Below are positions 25,395-33,977 of a stretch of DNA of 64,000 nt, in pieces. Position 1 is the stretch's first letter; each line of letters begins with the position of its first letter. The notes under the pieces are model-generated. The model was not told the DNA's origin and did not search any database. It was given only the letters and a program-made list of their open reading frames with translations. The DNA is taken from assembly GCA_016704275.1 (NCBI GenBank), contig JADJAK010000006.1, positions 186,001 to 250,000 on the forward strand, in the 5' to 3' direction. The position numbers were made by a program, and so were the translations under genes. Source of the stretch: Gemmatimonadota bacterium. GTDB lineage: Bacteria; Gemmatimonadota; Gemmatimonadetes; Gemmatimonadales; GWC2-71-9.

Positions 25395-28300
25395 TCACGG
25401 CCCTCGATACAGCGTCAAGACTCCGGTCTGCGTCGGACTGATGGTTACCGATCCACCCGCCACCGACGTCACGCTCCCCATGGACACCAAGGTGCCGGCG
25501 CCATTGGTCATCTCCACCTGATAGCTCCCGGGGCGGAGTCCACCAACAGAATACGTCCCCGGGGCATCAATGTGGAGGACTACCGCCATGCTCGCACCCG
25601 GATTCACAAATGCCACCGGGCGCACGGAGCTGTTGAGGCTCGTCGCCGCGACCCGGTAGGCCCCGGCGCGGACATAGCGGAAGTATTGCCGCAGGGCATG
25701 CGTCCGGCTCCCCGCCACTGGTCGGCCGCCACTGATGTAATAGTACTGCGCCCCGTTGTCGCTGGTCGGATACGCCAGCGTGTACTGCTGCCACGCCGAC
25801 ACATTGGCCAAGGTCAGGTCCTTGTAGAGGTCTTCGACGCCGCTACCAATGTGCTCGAGCATCGAGGTGCGCAGCCCGAGCTGCGCCGCGCGCGTCCTGA
25901 TGGCGTTCAGGTTCGCATCCGACACGCCGCTGTAGCGGTGGTACGCCACGTCGGTGAGGTAGGTGAGCGCGCCAGACACCCCCGCGATCCCGTTGAGGTA
26001 GGTCACGGCGTTGCCCATGTTCATCACCGAGGGAGCGATGAAATCGGGGTGGAACCCTGCGGCGGCGAGGCGAGCGCCGGTGGTCGCGATCAAGCCGCCG
26101 ATCCCGGCGCCGGTCCGAATGGTGTTGTTGTCCGGCTCGAGGATGATCTCGACGGCATCCGGCACGAAACCGTACCGGCTCTGCATGTGCTGGAAGGTGG
26201 CGAGGATCAGCTCGGCGTATTCCGCCGCCGACTGCTGCGCGGTGGAGCCGCCGAAGGAGACGTAGTTCAGGTTGACGTACAGTGCCTCCCCGCGTGCCGC
26301 GAGGCGGCTCCGCAGCGGCAGGATCGTCGCCTCGACCCCCTCATCCAGCTTGCTCCACTTGAAGCCCGCCGGATTGATGGTGTTCGGGTCGCCGTTGTCG
26401 TTGACCCAGGCATAGCGCTGCGCGTTGTACTGCGTCGACGTGATCGTGCCGGCGCGGTACTGCGCGTAGTAGTCGACGGTGTTCTCGGCGCCGCTGGCGA
26501 TCTCGATCCGGATGCGATTGACGCCGAGGTCGTTGGCGGCCAGATCCATCAGCTCCGACTGGTAGCCGTCGAACTGCGCGGTCCCCTGGCCGGCCTGCGC
26601 CGTCGCTTCCCATCCCACCATCTGTTGGAATCGGGCGGAGGTATCCACCGTGATGGTCGCCGGCCCGGCGACGGTGGTGTAGACCACGGCACGAGTCGCG
26701 GTGACGCCTGCCGTGACCGTCGCGCTTTGCGAGTTCGGTGCCGGCGTGTAACTCGTCCCGCCCGCCGTCACGGTGCTCGAGGTGATGGTGTACGTTCCGG
26801 GCGTCAACGCCGTGATGGTCTCGGTCGCAGTCACCGAGTGGCTGTAGCTGTTCGGGCCGGTCACCGTGATGACGGAATTGGCGCCACCCGGGAGCCCGCT
26901 GACGGTCACCGTCAATTGCCCGGCGGTGGGTGCCTGCACCGCATAGGTGATGGTGCGGCTGCTGCTGCCACCCGCCGTGATCGTGGCGGCCTGCGACGCC
27001 GGGGTCGCGAGGTAGGTGACACCACTCACGACCACCGGCGTCGCCGCGACCGTGTAGCTCCCCGGCAGCAGGCCGGTGATCGTCTCGTTGGCGGTGACGG
27101 CATGGCTGTAGCTGTTCGGGCCGGTCACCGCGATGGCCGCCGCGGTGCCACCCGGGAGCCCGCTGACGGTCACCGTCAACTGCCCGGTGGTGGGTGCCTG
27201 CACCGCATAGGTGATGGTGCGGCTGCTGCTGCCACCCGCCGTGATCGTGGCGGCCTGCGACGCCGGGGTCGCGACGTAGGTGACACCACTCACGACCACC
27301 GGCGTCGCCGCGACGGTATAGCTCCCCGGCAGCAGGCCGGTGATCGTCTCGTTGGCGGTGACGGCATGGCTGTAGCTGTTCGGGCCGGTCACCGTGATGG
27401 CCGCCGCAGCGCCCCCGGGAAGCCCGCCGATCGACACCGTCAACTGCCCGGTGGTCGGCGCGGCGACGGTATACACCACGGCACCGGTACTGGTGGCGCC
27501 GGCGGTCACGGTCACAACCTGCGAGGTCGGGGCGGGCAGATAGCTGGTCCCACTGAGCACCACCGGCGTCGCGGTGACGGTGTAACTCCCCGGTGCCAAT
27601 CCGGTGAGGGTCGTCGTCGCGGGGACCGCGCGGCTGAAGCCATCCGGTCCGGTCACGATGATGGCCGCCGCGGCCGGGGCAGGGACGCCGCTGACCGTGA
27701 GCGACAGGCCGCCGGTGGTCGGGTTTGACACCGCGTAGGTGATCGCGCTGACCGTGCGAACGCCGGCGGTGATCGCCGCCGCCTGGGTGGAGGGCGTCGG
27801 GAGGTAGCTGACGCCGCCGACCGTCACGGCACCCGCGGTGACGGTGTAGCCGCCGATCGGCAGCGCGTTGATCGTTGCGGACGTCGTGACCAGGCGGCTG
27901 TAGCCGTTCGGTCCGGTCACCGTAATGGCCGCCGCAACGCCCGGGAGGCCGCTGATCTCGATCCCCAGTTGTCCCATGCCGGGAGTGGGCGCGACATACA
28001 GGACCGACACGGCGGTCGTGGTGCCGGCGACGACGATCGCGACCTGCGACACCGGTCCGGCCAGATAGTTGACGCCGGTGACCGTCACGGGACTGGCGGC
28101 GACGGTGTAGCTGCCGGGCGTCAGGCCATCGATCGTGGTGGTCGTGGTGACCTGGAATGGGCTGCCATCCGGGCCGGTCACCGTGATGGCCGCCGCTGCC
28201 GGAATCGGGAGGCCGGCAATGTTCACCCGCAGCTGTCCCAGGTTCGGCGAGGGCACGCTGTAGGCGACGCTGGCGGTGGCGGTTGCGCCGGCGACGATGG

Positions 28301-29426
28301 TGACGGACTGTGACGACGGGGATGGCGTATGGCTGATGCCGTTCACAAGCACGGCGACGGAATTGACGGTGTAGGAGCCGGGGGCCAATCCCTCAAGAAC
28401 GGAGGTCGCACTGACGAGGCGCGCGTACCCGTTGGGCCCGCTCACGGCGATCGCGGCGAGCGCGCCGCCGCCGAGGCCGGTGACCTGCAGGCTAAGGCCA
28501 CCCGTCACCTGGGTGGATGGCGGGGCATAGGTAACGGCAACCGCCGCGACGTCGCCGCCGGTGACCGTGATCACTTGCGAGGCCGGCGTCGGGTCATGCC
28601 GCGCCCCCTCGACCGCAACCTCACTCGCCGCCACGATGTAGCTGCCGGGGGTCAGGTTCTCGAGCTGCGACGAGGCGGTCAGGGTTGCCGCGAAGCCGTT
28701 GGGGCCGCTGACCGTGATCGCGGCCATCGCGCCAGCCGGAAGCCCGCTGGAGGTGATGGAGAGCGCACCGGTCGTCGCGGCGACGCGGTGATACTGCACG
28801 ACGCCGGTCCGCATTTCGGCGGTGACCACGACGACCGATTGGCTCACCGGCTCGGCCGCGTAGGTCGCCCCATCGACCGTGACCGGATTCGCCGCGATCA
28901 GGTAGCTGCCGGCAATGAGGCCAGCCGCCGAGGTGGTCGTCGTGACGTTCTGGTAGAAGCCGCTGGGGCCGGAGACGGCGATCGCGCCATTCGCACCGGC
29001 CGGCAGTCCTTCGACGGAGATCGTCAGGCTGCCGGAGCGTGGCGCTCCCGGATGGTAGTCGACGTGGGCGCTCACCGTGCCGCCGCCGCTCACGGCGATC
29101 GTCTGAAACGCCGGACTCGCCAAGAGGGTGACGTCGTCGGCGTCGACATCCTGCGCGGCGATCTGGTACTGCCCCGGCGTGAGGCCGGAGAGCATGCGGC
29201 TCGAGGTGAGCGTGTCGATGCGATTTGGGCCGATGACGATCAATCGCCCGGCCACGCCCGCCGGCAAGCCGGAGAGGGAGAGTTCGAGGGCGCCGGTCGG
29301 CGCGGGGCCCGTCAGGCCGCCACTGTCGGTCTCGCCGCACGAGGCGGTCAGCAACAACGCGAGGAGGACGCGCCACCCAAGGGTGGTGCGGGAGAACTTC
29401 GCGGCAATCGGCGTGGTGTTCGTCAT
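25395..29426 (-). CDS. giant lipoprotein: ten 88-residue repeats plus C-terminal glycoside-hydrolase-like domain
   Basis: A 1343-residue exported lipoprotein (lipobox LLTASC, Cys about 25). Ten tandem units of about 88 residues (about 44-900) share the frame GQLTVTVSGLPGG...VTGP.....T.TLPGSYTV...VVSGVTY...P.SQ. The units are beta-rich, resembling carboxypeptidase-regulatory-like or Ig-like surface repeats. The last 440 residues (about 905-1343) match the neighbouring 31613-32977 protein along their length. That domain has a TIM-barrel glycosidase look: EIILEPDN (possible acid/base Glu) and MLEHIGSG (possible nucleophile), as in GH30/clan A enzymes. Start ATG 29426 begins the lipoprotein signal; upstream ATGs lie in the leader. 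Confidence 0.85.
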   Translation of the reverse strand: MTNTTPIAAKFSRTTLGWRVLLALLLTASCGETDSGGLTGPAPTGALELSLSGLPAGVAGRLIVIGPNRIDTLTSSRMLSGLTPGQYQIAAQDVDADDVTLLASPAFQTIAVSGGGTVSAHVDYHPGAPRSGSLTISVEGLPAGANGAIAVSGPSGFYQNVTTTTSAAGLIAGSYLIAANPVTVDGATYAAEPVSQSVVVVTAEMRTGVVQYHRVAATTGALSITSSGLPAGAMAAITVSGPNGFAATLTASSQLENLTPGSYIVAASEVAVEGARHDPTPASQVITVTGGDVAAVAVTYAPPSTQVTGGLSLQVTGLGGGALAAIAVSGPNGYARLVSATSVLEGLAPGSYTVNSVAVLVNGISHTPSPSSQSVTIVAGATATASVAYSVPSPNLGQLRVNIAGLPIPAAAAITVTGPDGSPFQVTTTTTIDGLTPGSYTVAASPVTVTGVNYLAGPVSQVAIVVAGTTTAVSVLYVAPTPGMGQLGIEISGLPGVAAAITVTGPNGYSRLVTTSATINALPIGGYTVTAGAVTVGGVSYLPTPSTQAAAITAGVRTVSAITYAVSNPTTGGLSLTVSGVPAPAAAAIIVTGPDGFSRAVPATTTLTGLAPGSYTVTATPVVLSGTSYLPAPTSQVVTVTAGATSTGAVVYTVAAPTTGQLTVSIGGLPGGAAAAITVTGPNSYSHAVTANETITGLLPGSYTVAATPVVVSGVTYVATPASQAATITAGGSSSRTITYAVQAPTTGQLTVTVSGLPGGTAAAIAVTGPNSYSHAVTANETITGLLPGSYTVAATPVVVSGVTYLATPASQAATITAGGSSSRTITYAVQAPTAGQLTVTVSGLPGGANSVITVTGPNSYSHSVTATETITALTPGTYTITSSTVTAGGTSYTPAPNSQSATVTAGVTATRAVVYTTVAGPATITVDTSARFQQMVGWEATAQAGQGTAQFDGYQSELMDLAANDLGVNRIRIEIASGAENTVDYYAQYRAGTITSTQYNAQRYAWVNDNGDPNTINPAGFKWSKLDEGVEATILPLRSRLAARGEALYVNLNYVSFGGSTAQQSAAEYAELILATFQHMQSRYGFVPDAVEIILEPDNNTIRTGAGIGGLIATTGARLAAAGFHPDFIAPSVMNMGNAVTYLNGIAGVSGALTYLTDVAYHRYSGVSDANLNAIRTRAAQLGLRTSMLEHIGSGVEDLYKDLTLANVSAWQQYTLAYPTSDNGAQYYYISGGRPVAGSRTHALRQYFRYVRAGAYRVAATSLNSSVRPVAFVNPGASMAVVLHIDAPGTYSVGGLRPGSYQVEMTNGAGTLVSMGSVTSVAGGSVTISPTQTGVLTLYRGP
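26665..29300 (-). repeat. ten-unit tandem repeat encoding the lipoprotein stalk
   Basis: The repeat period is 264 bases (88 codons). Three units beginning at about 26884, 27148 and 27412 are nearly identical at the DNA level, with the older units towards the N-terminus more diverged. Such arrays expand or contract by recombination and are prone to collapse in short-read assembly. Confidence 0.85.
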
Positions 29427-29700
29427 CGTCAGTCCAGTTCCATTGGGATGCGGCCCAGCGACGATCCTCGTCGTCGGACGTCCCCCGCGTGTCCTGAAGG
29501 GGGAATCCCGCTGGCGGCTGGGCGGGCTGCCATGCCGGTGCGGCACTGGCGGACAGCTCCCTGGCTCTGCGACTCCGGGTCACCCCGGATGTGCTCTGTG
29601 CAGCGGTATGTCACCTGCGCCGGGCTGTTTCCCCGGCCATGGTGTCCAGAAACTGCAAGGGAGAGGCCACAGCGGGCGTCCCCTGCCGAAAATAGCATAA
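29427..29700 (-). promoter_or_regulatory. structured 5' leader of the giant lipoprotein gene
   Basis: The leader holds several compact GC hairpins in the transcript sense: GCCGGG/CCCGGC at 29637-29619, CCGGG/CCCGG closing a GTGA tetraloop at 29588-29575, and GCCAGTGCCG/CGGCATGGC at 29550-29529. The promoter-like TATGCT near 29695 and TTGTGC upstream could begin transcription. I could not assign a known riboswitch family. The ordering and spacing of hairpins is more than expected by chance and suggests a regulatory RNA. Confidence 0.4.
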
Positions 29701-29928
29701 ATTCTTGTGGCACAACGCGTTACACAACAGTGCACCGCCGAACACTCCATAGAGTATCGGCAGGGGGTGTCACAAAGTAGACAGTACACCACCAACCGGT
29801 GCCTCCCCCGAGGCATCCGGCGCCGCACCCGCCGCCGTGGCGAGTCGGGGCGATAATGTACTGCGTGGGGCACGATCGGTTGGAAAGCGGTCGCGGCGGG
29901 GAGGGGCGGGATACTGCGGGAGGGAGGG
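29701..29928. other. spacer with TTGTG repeats and terminator-like hairpin
   Basis: Directly upstream of the leader is CTTGTGGCACAACGCG (29704-29719), with inverted 5-base TTGTG/CACAA arms and another TTGTG copy on the minus strand, a possible operator for the lipoprotein gene. A hairpin at 29798-29818 (GGTGCCTC / GAGGCATCC) lies downstream of the GT39 stop and may terminate it. No coding region is seen. Confidence 0.35.
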
Positions 29929-31500
29929 TTAGCGGATCGCCGGTCGGCGTCTGAGGATGCGCACCTCACCGCCGCCAATGCTGGCCGGAATCACGTGGGC
30001 GACGGTGTAGGCCGAGTCGAGGTAGCTGGCAAGCGCCGGAGCCGTGGACTCCAACCGGATCCGGAAGGTGGTGACCACCCAGGTCGCTGGCGTGCCGGCC
30101 TCGAGCGATTGCAATTCGCCAACCGTGCGGATGATCGGCCACTGCTGCCCCAGCCAGAGGTTCATCGGGAGATCCATCATCTCCGTGCCGGCGATCGGAT
30201 CGGTCGGCCTCCGTGCTTCGGCGAGCCAGGTCAGGGCGGCGGGGTAGTCCTGCTTCGGCGCCCAGGCCCGTGGCAACAACAGCAGGGACGCCAGCGTGAC
30301 GGCGGACAGGCCGATGTCGCCGATCCGGGTCCCGGCGCGCGGCAGCACGCGCGCCAGCACCACGAAGCCACCATGCACGGCCCACTGGACCACGAAGGCG
30401 GCCCCGAAGAAGAAGAACCGGGGCCACATGTTGTGGCCGGTCGAGAGCAGCAGCGCCGCCATCATCACCAGCGGCAGGACCATCATGATCGCCGCGAGAC
30501 GGTGGTGGCGCCACGCATCGTGCAGTCCGGCGAGCACCACCACGGCCGTGACCGGCAGCACCAGCGCACCGGCTGGCACTCCACGGATCAGGCCGGCAAT
30601 CGCCTCGGCCAGAAACCACCCTGGACGCTGCCACTCGGCGCCAGTGACCCCCGTGCCGGACGACCCCAACGCCCCGACGAGTTGAGGGAGGACTGGCGCA
30701 TAGAGCATCATCGCCACGGTACCGCCGAGGACCAGCGCCACGCCCGGTGCCCAGCGTGCGATGCCCCGCGGTTGCGTGCGTAGCCACACGAGCCAGCACA
30801 CTCCATGGCCGGCAACGACGACCAGCGCGGTGATGTGCGTCAGCAGAGTCAACGCCACCACCAGCGCGTAGCTCCAGACCTGACGTCTCGTGACGGGGGT
30901 GTCGCGGAGCATGTCGAGCATCAGGCTACTGGCCAGCAGGGTGCCGAGCAGCAAGCCGGTGTACCCGCGCGCATTCTGGGAGAACCAGATGTGGTGATAG
31001 GAGACGGCGAGCAGCACGCCGGACCACCATGCCTCGCGCGTGGGGAGCCAGCGACGGCCGAATGCCACGGTGGCCCAGAGGCTCAACACGCCGAAGATGG
31101 CGGCCGGGAGCCGGAGCATTGCCGCCGATTCCCCGCCGACGGTCCGCACGGCGCGGGCGGCGATCGAGAAGAGAAAGTGCTGATTGGTGCTGTCGAAGGT
31201 CGTGAGCAGGACGCTCCACGGGAGGCGCACATACTCGACCAGCGTCTGGATCTCGTCAAACCAGAGTCCGCCATTGAGGCCCGGGAGGCGGGCGGCCAGG
31301 CCGACGATCAGCAGCACGAGAACGGGGGCGAGCGGGAGCGGGGGTTCGGTGGCGCCTGTGACGTTGTGCGACGGCACGACCCGCGGCAGCCAGCGCGCGA
31401 CCGCGACATGCGCTGCGAGCAAGCCGACGAACAACCAGAGTCCGATCGTGATGTCGGAAGCGCCGGGAGCGACCGATGCCTCGCGGAGGATCGTCGCCAA
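29929..31500 (-). CDS. GT39/PMT-like (ArnT-type) membrane glycosyltransferase
   Basis: A 523-residue polytopic membrane protein with about 10-11 hydrophobic segments. The GT-C signature LWFDEIQTLVEY (residues about 78-89) supplies the conserved Asp-Glu, and the loop with FDSTNQHFLFSIAAR follows, as in undecaprenyl-phosphate-sugar-dependent GT39 and ArnT-like enzymes. It probably transfers a lipid-linked sugar to an acceptor on the periplasmic face. The start is TTG 31500, the only start codon before the upstream in-frame stop. It is divergent from the hydrolase gene in the same locus. Confidence 0.8.
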   Translation of the reverse strand: MATILREASVAPGASDITIGLWLFVGLLAAHVAVARWLPRVVPSHNVTGATEPPLPLAPVLVLLIVGLAARLPGLNGGLWFDEIQTLVEYVRLPWSVLLTTFDSTNQHFLFSIAARAVRTVGGESAAMLRLPAAIFGVLSLWATVAFGRRWLPTREAWWSGVLLAVSYHHIWFSQNARGYTGLLLGTLLASSLMLDMLRDTPVTRRQVWSYALVVALTLLTHITALVVVAGHGVCWLVWLRTQPRGIARWAPGVALVLGGTVAMMLYAPVLPQLVGALGSSGTGVTGAEWQRPGWFLAEAIAGLIRGVPAGALVLPVTAVVVLAGLHDAWRHHRLAAIMMVLPLVMMAALLLSTGHNMWPRFFFFGAAFVVQWAVHGGFVVLARVLPRAGTRIGDIGLSAVTLASLLLLPRAWAPKQDYPAALTWLAEARRPTDPIAGTEMMDLPMNLWLGQQWPIIRTVGELQSLEAGTPATWVVTTFRIRLESTAPALASYLDSAYTVAHVIPASIGGGEVRILRRRPAIR

Positions 31501-31529
31501 TGTTGTCGGGAAGTTCAGCAGCCGGGACC

Positions 31530-31570
31530 CCTGCGGTATGGGTTATCCTTTATCCATTCCCAGTATACGC
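31530..31570. promoter_or_regulatory. AT-rich bidirectional promoter region
   Basis: The 109 bases between the divergent GT39 and hydrolase genes contain an AT-rich patch with GGTTATCC, TTTATCC and GTATACGCAT, TATACG being a plausible -10. No good -35 box is present. A GGAGG ribosome binding site follows at 31601-31605. Confidence 0.3.
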
Positions 31571-31612
31571 ATTCCACGTTAGCCCCGACAGGGAAGCCCG
31601 GGAGGCCGCATG

Positions 31613-32977
31613 ATGGTGCCGACGAGCGGGACGCTCCTGCTGCTCCTCCTCCTGCCGACCTCGGGTGCGCAGGCCCTCCAGCAGCTACCACCCTCGCCCC
31701 CGGCCGGACGCCAGAGCACGGCCGTCGTCACGGTCGACACCGCCACGCGCTTTCAGCGGATGAGCGGGTGGGAGGCCAACGCGCAATCGGGCGAGGCCGA
31801 ACCGGGCTTTGTCGGCTGGCAGGCGGAACTGATGGATCTCGCGGCCAACGATCTCGGCATCAACCGGATCCGGGTGGAGCTCCGTAGCGGTGCCGAGCAC
31901 ACGGTGGACTACTACGGTCAGTTCCGGGCCGGCATGATCTCGGAGTCCGTCTGGAGCCCCTACAAGTATGTGTGGGTCAACGACAACGATGATCCGGCGA
32001 CGATCAATCCGAATGGCTTCAAGTGGACGGCACTCGATGAGCACCTCGATGCGACGGTCGTCCCGCTGCGGGCGCGCCTCGCGGCGCGCGGCGAGACGCT
32101 CTATCTCAATCTGAATTACGTCTCCTTCGGAACCTCCACGGCGCAGCAGGATCCGGCCGAATATGCGGAGCTGATGCTCGCAGCGTTTCAGCACATGCAG
32201 AGCCGGTATGGCTTTGTCCCCGATGCGATCGAGGTCATCCTTGAGCCGGAGAACACCTCCTGGCGCGCGCCACGGATCGGGCAGGCGATCGCGGCCGCCG
32301 GGGCACGGCTGGCTGCCGCCGGCTTCCACCCCGACTTCATCGCACCATCGGTCATGAAGGTGGCGAACGCCGTCCCGTACCTCGATGAGATCGTCAAGGT
32401 GCCCGGGGCGCTGACCTACCTCAAGGAGATCGCCTACCATCGCTATGGTGGCGTCTCCGATGCCAACCTCCTGGCGATCCATGAACGCGCGGTGCGGTAC
32501 GGGCTGCGCACGTCGATGCTGGAACACATCGGCAGCGACGTCGAGGATCTGTACAAGGACCTCACCCTCGCGCAGGTCTCGGCCTGGCAGCAGTACACCC
32601 TCGCCTATCCGACCAGGGACAACGGCGCGCAGTACTACTACATCAAGAATGGCCGTCCGGTCGCCGGCCAGCGTACCGAGGCCCTGCGCCAATATTTTCG
32701 CCATGTGCGGGCCGGGGCCTACCGTGTGGGGGCCGCCAGCGACACGCCGCGGGTCCGCCCCGTGGCGTTCACGAATCCGGACGGCCGGGTGGTCGTCGTG
32801 CTGCATCTGGAGGGCCGCGAGGTCCTCACCCTGAAGGGGTTGCCGGCGGGCTACTACTATGCCGTGGCCGCGCCGGCGACCGCTGGTTTGGTCTACGCGA
32901 CGGAGATTGCGGCCGGGGCGGACTTCGTCTTCGCGATGGGACTCCCCAGCGTGGTTACGGTCTACCAGGTGCCGTGA
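31613..32977 (+). CDS. secreted glycoside-hydrolase-like protein (paralogue of the giant lipoprotein C-domain)
   Basis: A 454-residue exported protein with a signal peptide ending GAQA. Residues about 38-454 align along their whole length with the C-terminal domain of the 25395-29426 protein: RF QRMSGWEANAQ, LAANDLGINRIRVELRSGAE, AEYAELMLAAFQHMQSRYGFVPDA, APSVMKVANAVPYLDEI, TSMLEHIGSDVEDLYKDLTL and QYYYIKNGRPVAG. The EVILEPEN and MLEHIGSD motifs are candidate catalytic glutamates of a TIM-barrel glycosidase near GH30; this is inferred. GGAGG (31601-31605) lies seven bases upstream of ATG 31613 and favours it over 31610. Confidence 0.82.
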   Translation: MVPTSGTLLLLLLLPTSGAQALQQLPPSPPAGRQSTAVVTVDTATRFQRMSGWEANAQSGEAEPGFVGWQAELMDLAANDLGINRIRVELRSGAEHTVDYYGQFRAGMISESVWSPYKYVWVNDNDDPATINPNGFKWTALDEHLDATVVPLRARLAARGETLYLNLNYVSFGTSTAQQDPAEYAELMLAAFQHMQSRYGFVPDAIEVILEPENTSWRAPRIGQAIAAAGARLAAAGFHPDFIAPSVMKVANAVPYLDEIVKVPGALTYLKEIAYHRYGGVSDANLLAIHERAVRYGLRTSMLEHIGSDVEDLYKDLTLAQVSAWQQYTLAYPTRDNGAQYYYIKNGRPVAGQRTEALRQYFRHVRAGAYRVGAASDTPRVRPVAFTNPDGRVVVVLHLEGREVLTLKGLPAGYYYAVAAPATAGLVYATEIAAGADFVFAMGLPSVVTVYQVP

Positions 32978-33083
32978 CAGACTCCCCGGAGGCCACCGGG
33001 GGGAGTACCTTGGGCGTTGTGGCACCCCACGTGCATCACCCACGCCCAGAACTGAGCCTGCCCCGCCGCTGCCGGAGGATTGC

Positions 33084-33977
33084 TTGATCGAGGAGATCGT
33101 CGGGGATGCGTCTGCCGTCCTGCCCCGAGCCGTAAGTGTCGTGATCCCCGCCTACAACGAAGGCGCCCATGTCGCCGACCAGGTGCGGGCCGTCCAGGCG
33201 ACGATGGCGGCGAGTGGCTGGGAGTACGAGATCATCGTGGTCGACGACGGGTCGCGCGACCAGACCGCCACCGAGGCCGATGCCACCGGGGCGCGGGTGC
33301 TGCGACGGGCCGTGAATCGCGGCTACGGCGCGGCGCTCAAGCTGGGGATTCGGCGCGCACGCTATGACTGGATCCTGATCACCGACGCCGATGGGACCTA
33401 TCCGGTGGAGTCGATTCCGGAACTGCTGGCTCGCGCCGAGCACAACGCGATGGTGGTCGGCGCCCGACTCGGCAAGTCGGTGCACATTCCGCTGATTCGC
33501 CGGCCGCCGAAGTGGTTCCTGAACCGCTTGGCGAGTTACCTCGCTGGGCAGCGGCTCCCCGACATCAACTCCGGTCTCCGGCTGATGCGGAAGTCGCTGG
33601 TCGAGCGCTACGAGTATCTCCTCCCCGACGGCTTCTCCTTCACGACGACGATCACGCTTGCTGCCGCCTGCAATGGGCACCCATTCGAGTACGTCCCGAT
33701 CAACTATCACGCACGGCTCGGCGAGTCGAAGATCCGCGCGCGTCATGCCTACGATTTCACCCTGCTGATCCTGCGGATCATTGTCGTCTTCAACCCGCTC
33801 AAGGTGTTCATCCCGGTGGGTGCGGTGCTCGCGGTTCTGGGGCTGGCGAAGTTCGCCTACGACATCACCAAGGACAACCTCTCCGAAAGCGCGGTGCTCG
33901 GACTGATCGGGGCGCTGGTCGTCTGGGCGGTCGGCCTGCTCGCCGACCAGAACACGCGGTTCGCCGGTCGACGTTGA
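33084..33977 (+). CDS. GT2 family glycosyltransferase with C-terminal membrane helices
   Basis: A 297-residue enzyme of the dolichol-phosphate-mannose/polyprenyl-phosphate-glucose synthase type. VSVVIPAYNEG near 18, IVVDDGSRD near 47, RGYGAALKLG near 77 and the DxD-containing ITDADGTYP near 97 are the GT-A core; two hydrophobic helices follow (about 235-255 and 270-285). It would make a lipid-linked sugar from an NDP-sugar. The start is TTG 33084, chosen because a perfect GGAGG (33074-33078) sits five bases upstream. Its stop overlaps the next gene. Confidence 0.87.
   Translation: MIEEIVGDASAVLPRAVSVVIPAYNEGAHVADQVRAVQATMAASGWEYEIIVVDDGSRDQTATEADATGARVLRRAVNRGYGAALKLGIRRARYDWILITDADGTYPVESIPELLARAEHNAMVVGARLGKSVHIPLIRRPPKWFLNRLASYLAGQRLPDINSGLRLMRKSLVERYEYLLPDGFSFTTTITLAAACNGHPFEYVPINYHARLGESKIRARHAYDFTLLILRIIVVFNPLKVFIPVGAVLAVLGLAKFAYDITKDNLSESAVLGLIGALVVWAVGLLADQNTRFAGRR

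Noticed and set aside
25317..27728. 803-residue plus-strand frame across the repeat gene
   Set aside because: Repetitive Arg/Gly/His composition that merely mirrors the coding repeats on the other strand.
26665..29300. CRISPR-like array
   Set aside because: Units are 264 bases, in frame and encode 88-residue protein repeats without spacers.
29427..29700. Assignment of the leader to the c-di-GMP-I, c-di-AMP (ydaO) or cobalamin riboswitch
   Set aside because: The conserved cores of these families were not found by eye; left as an unassigned structured leader.
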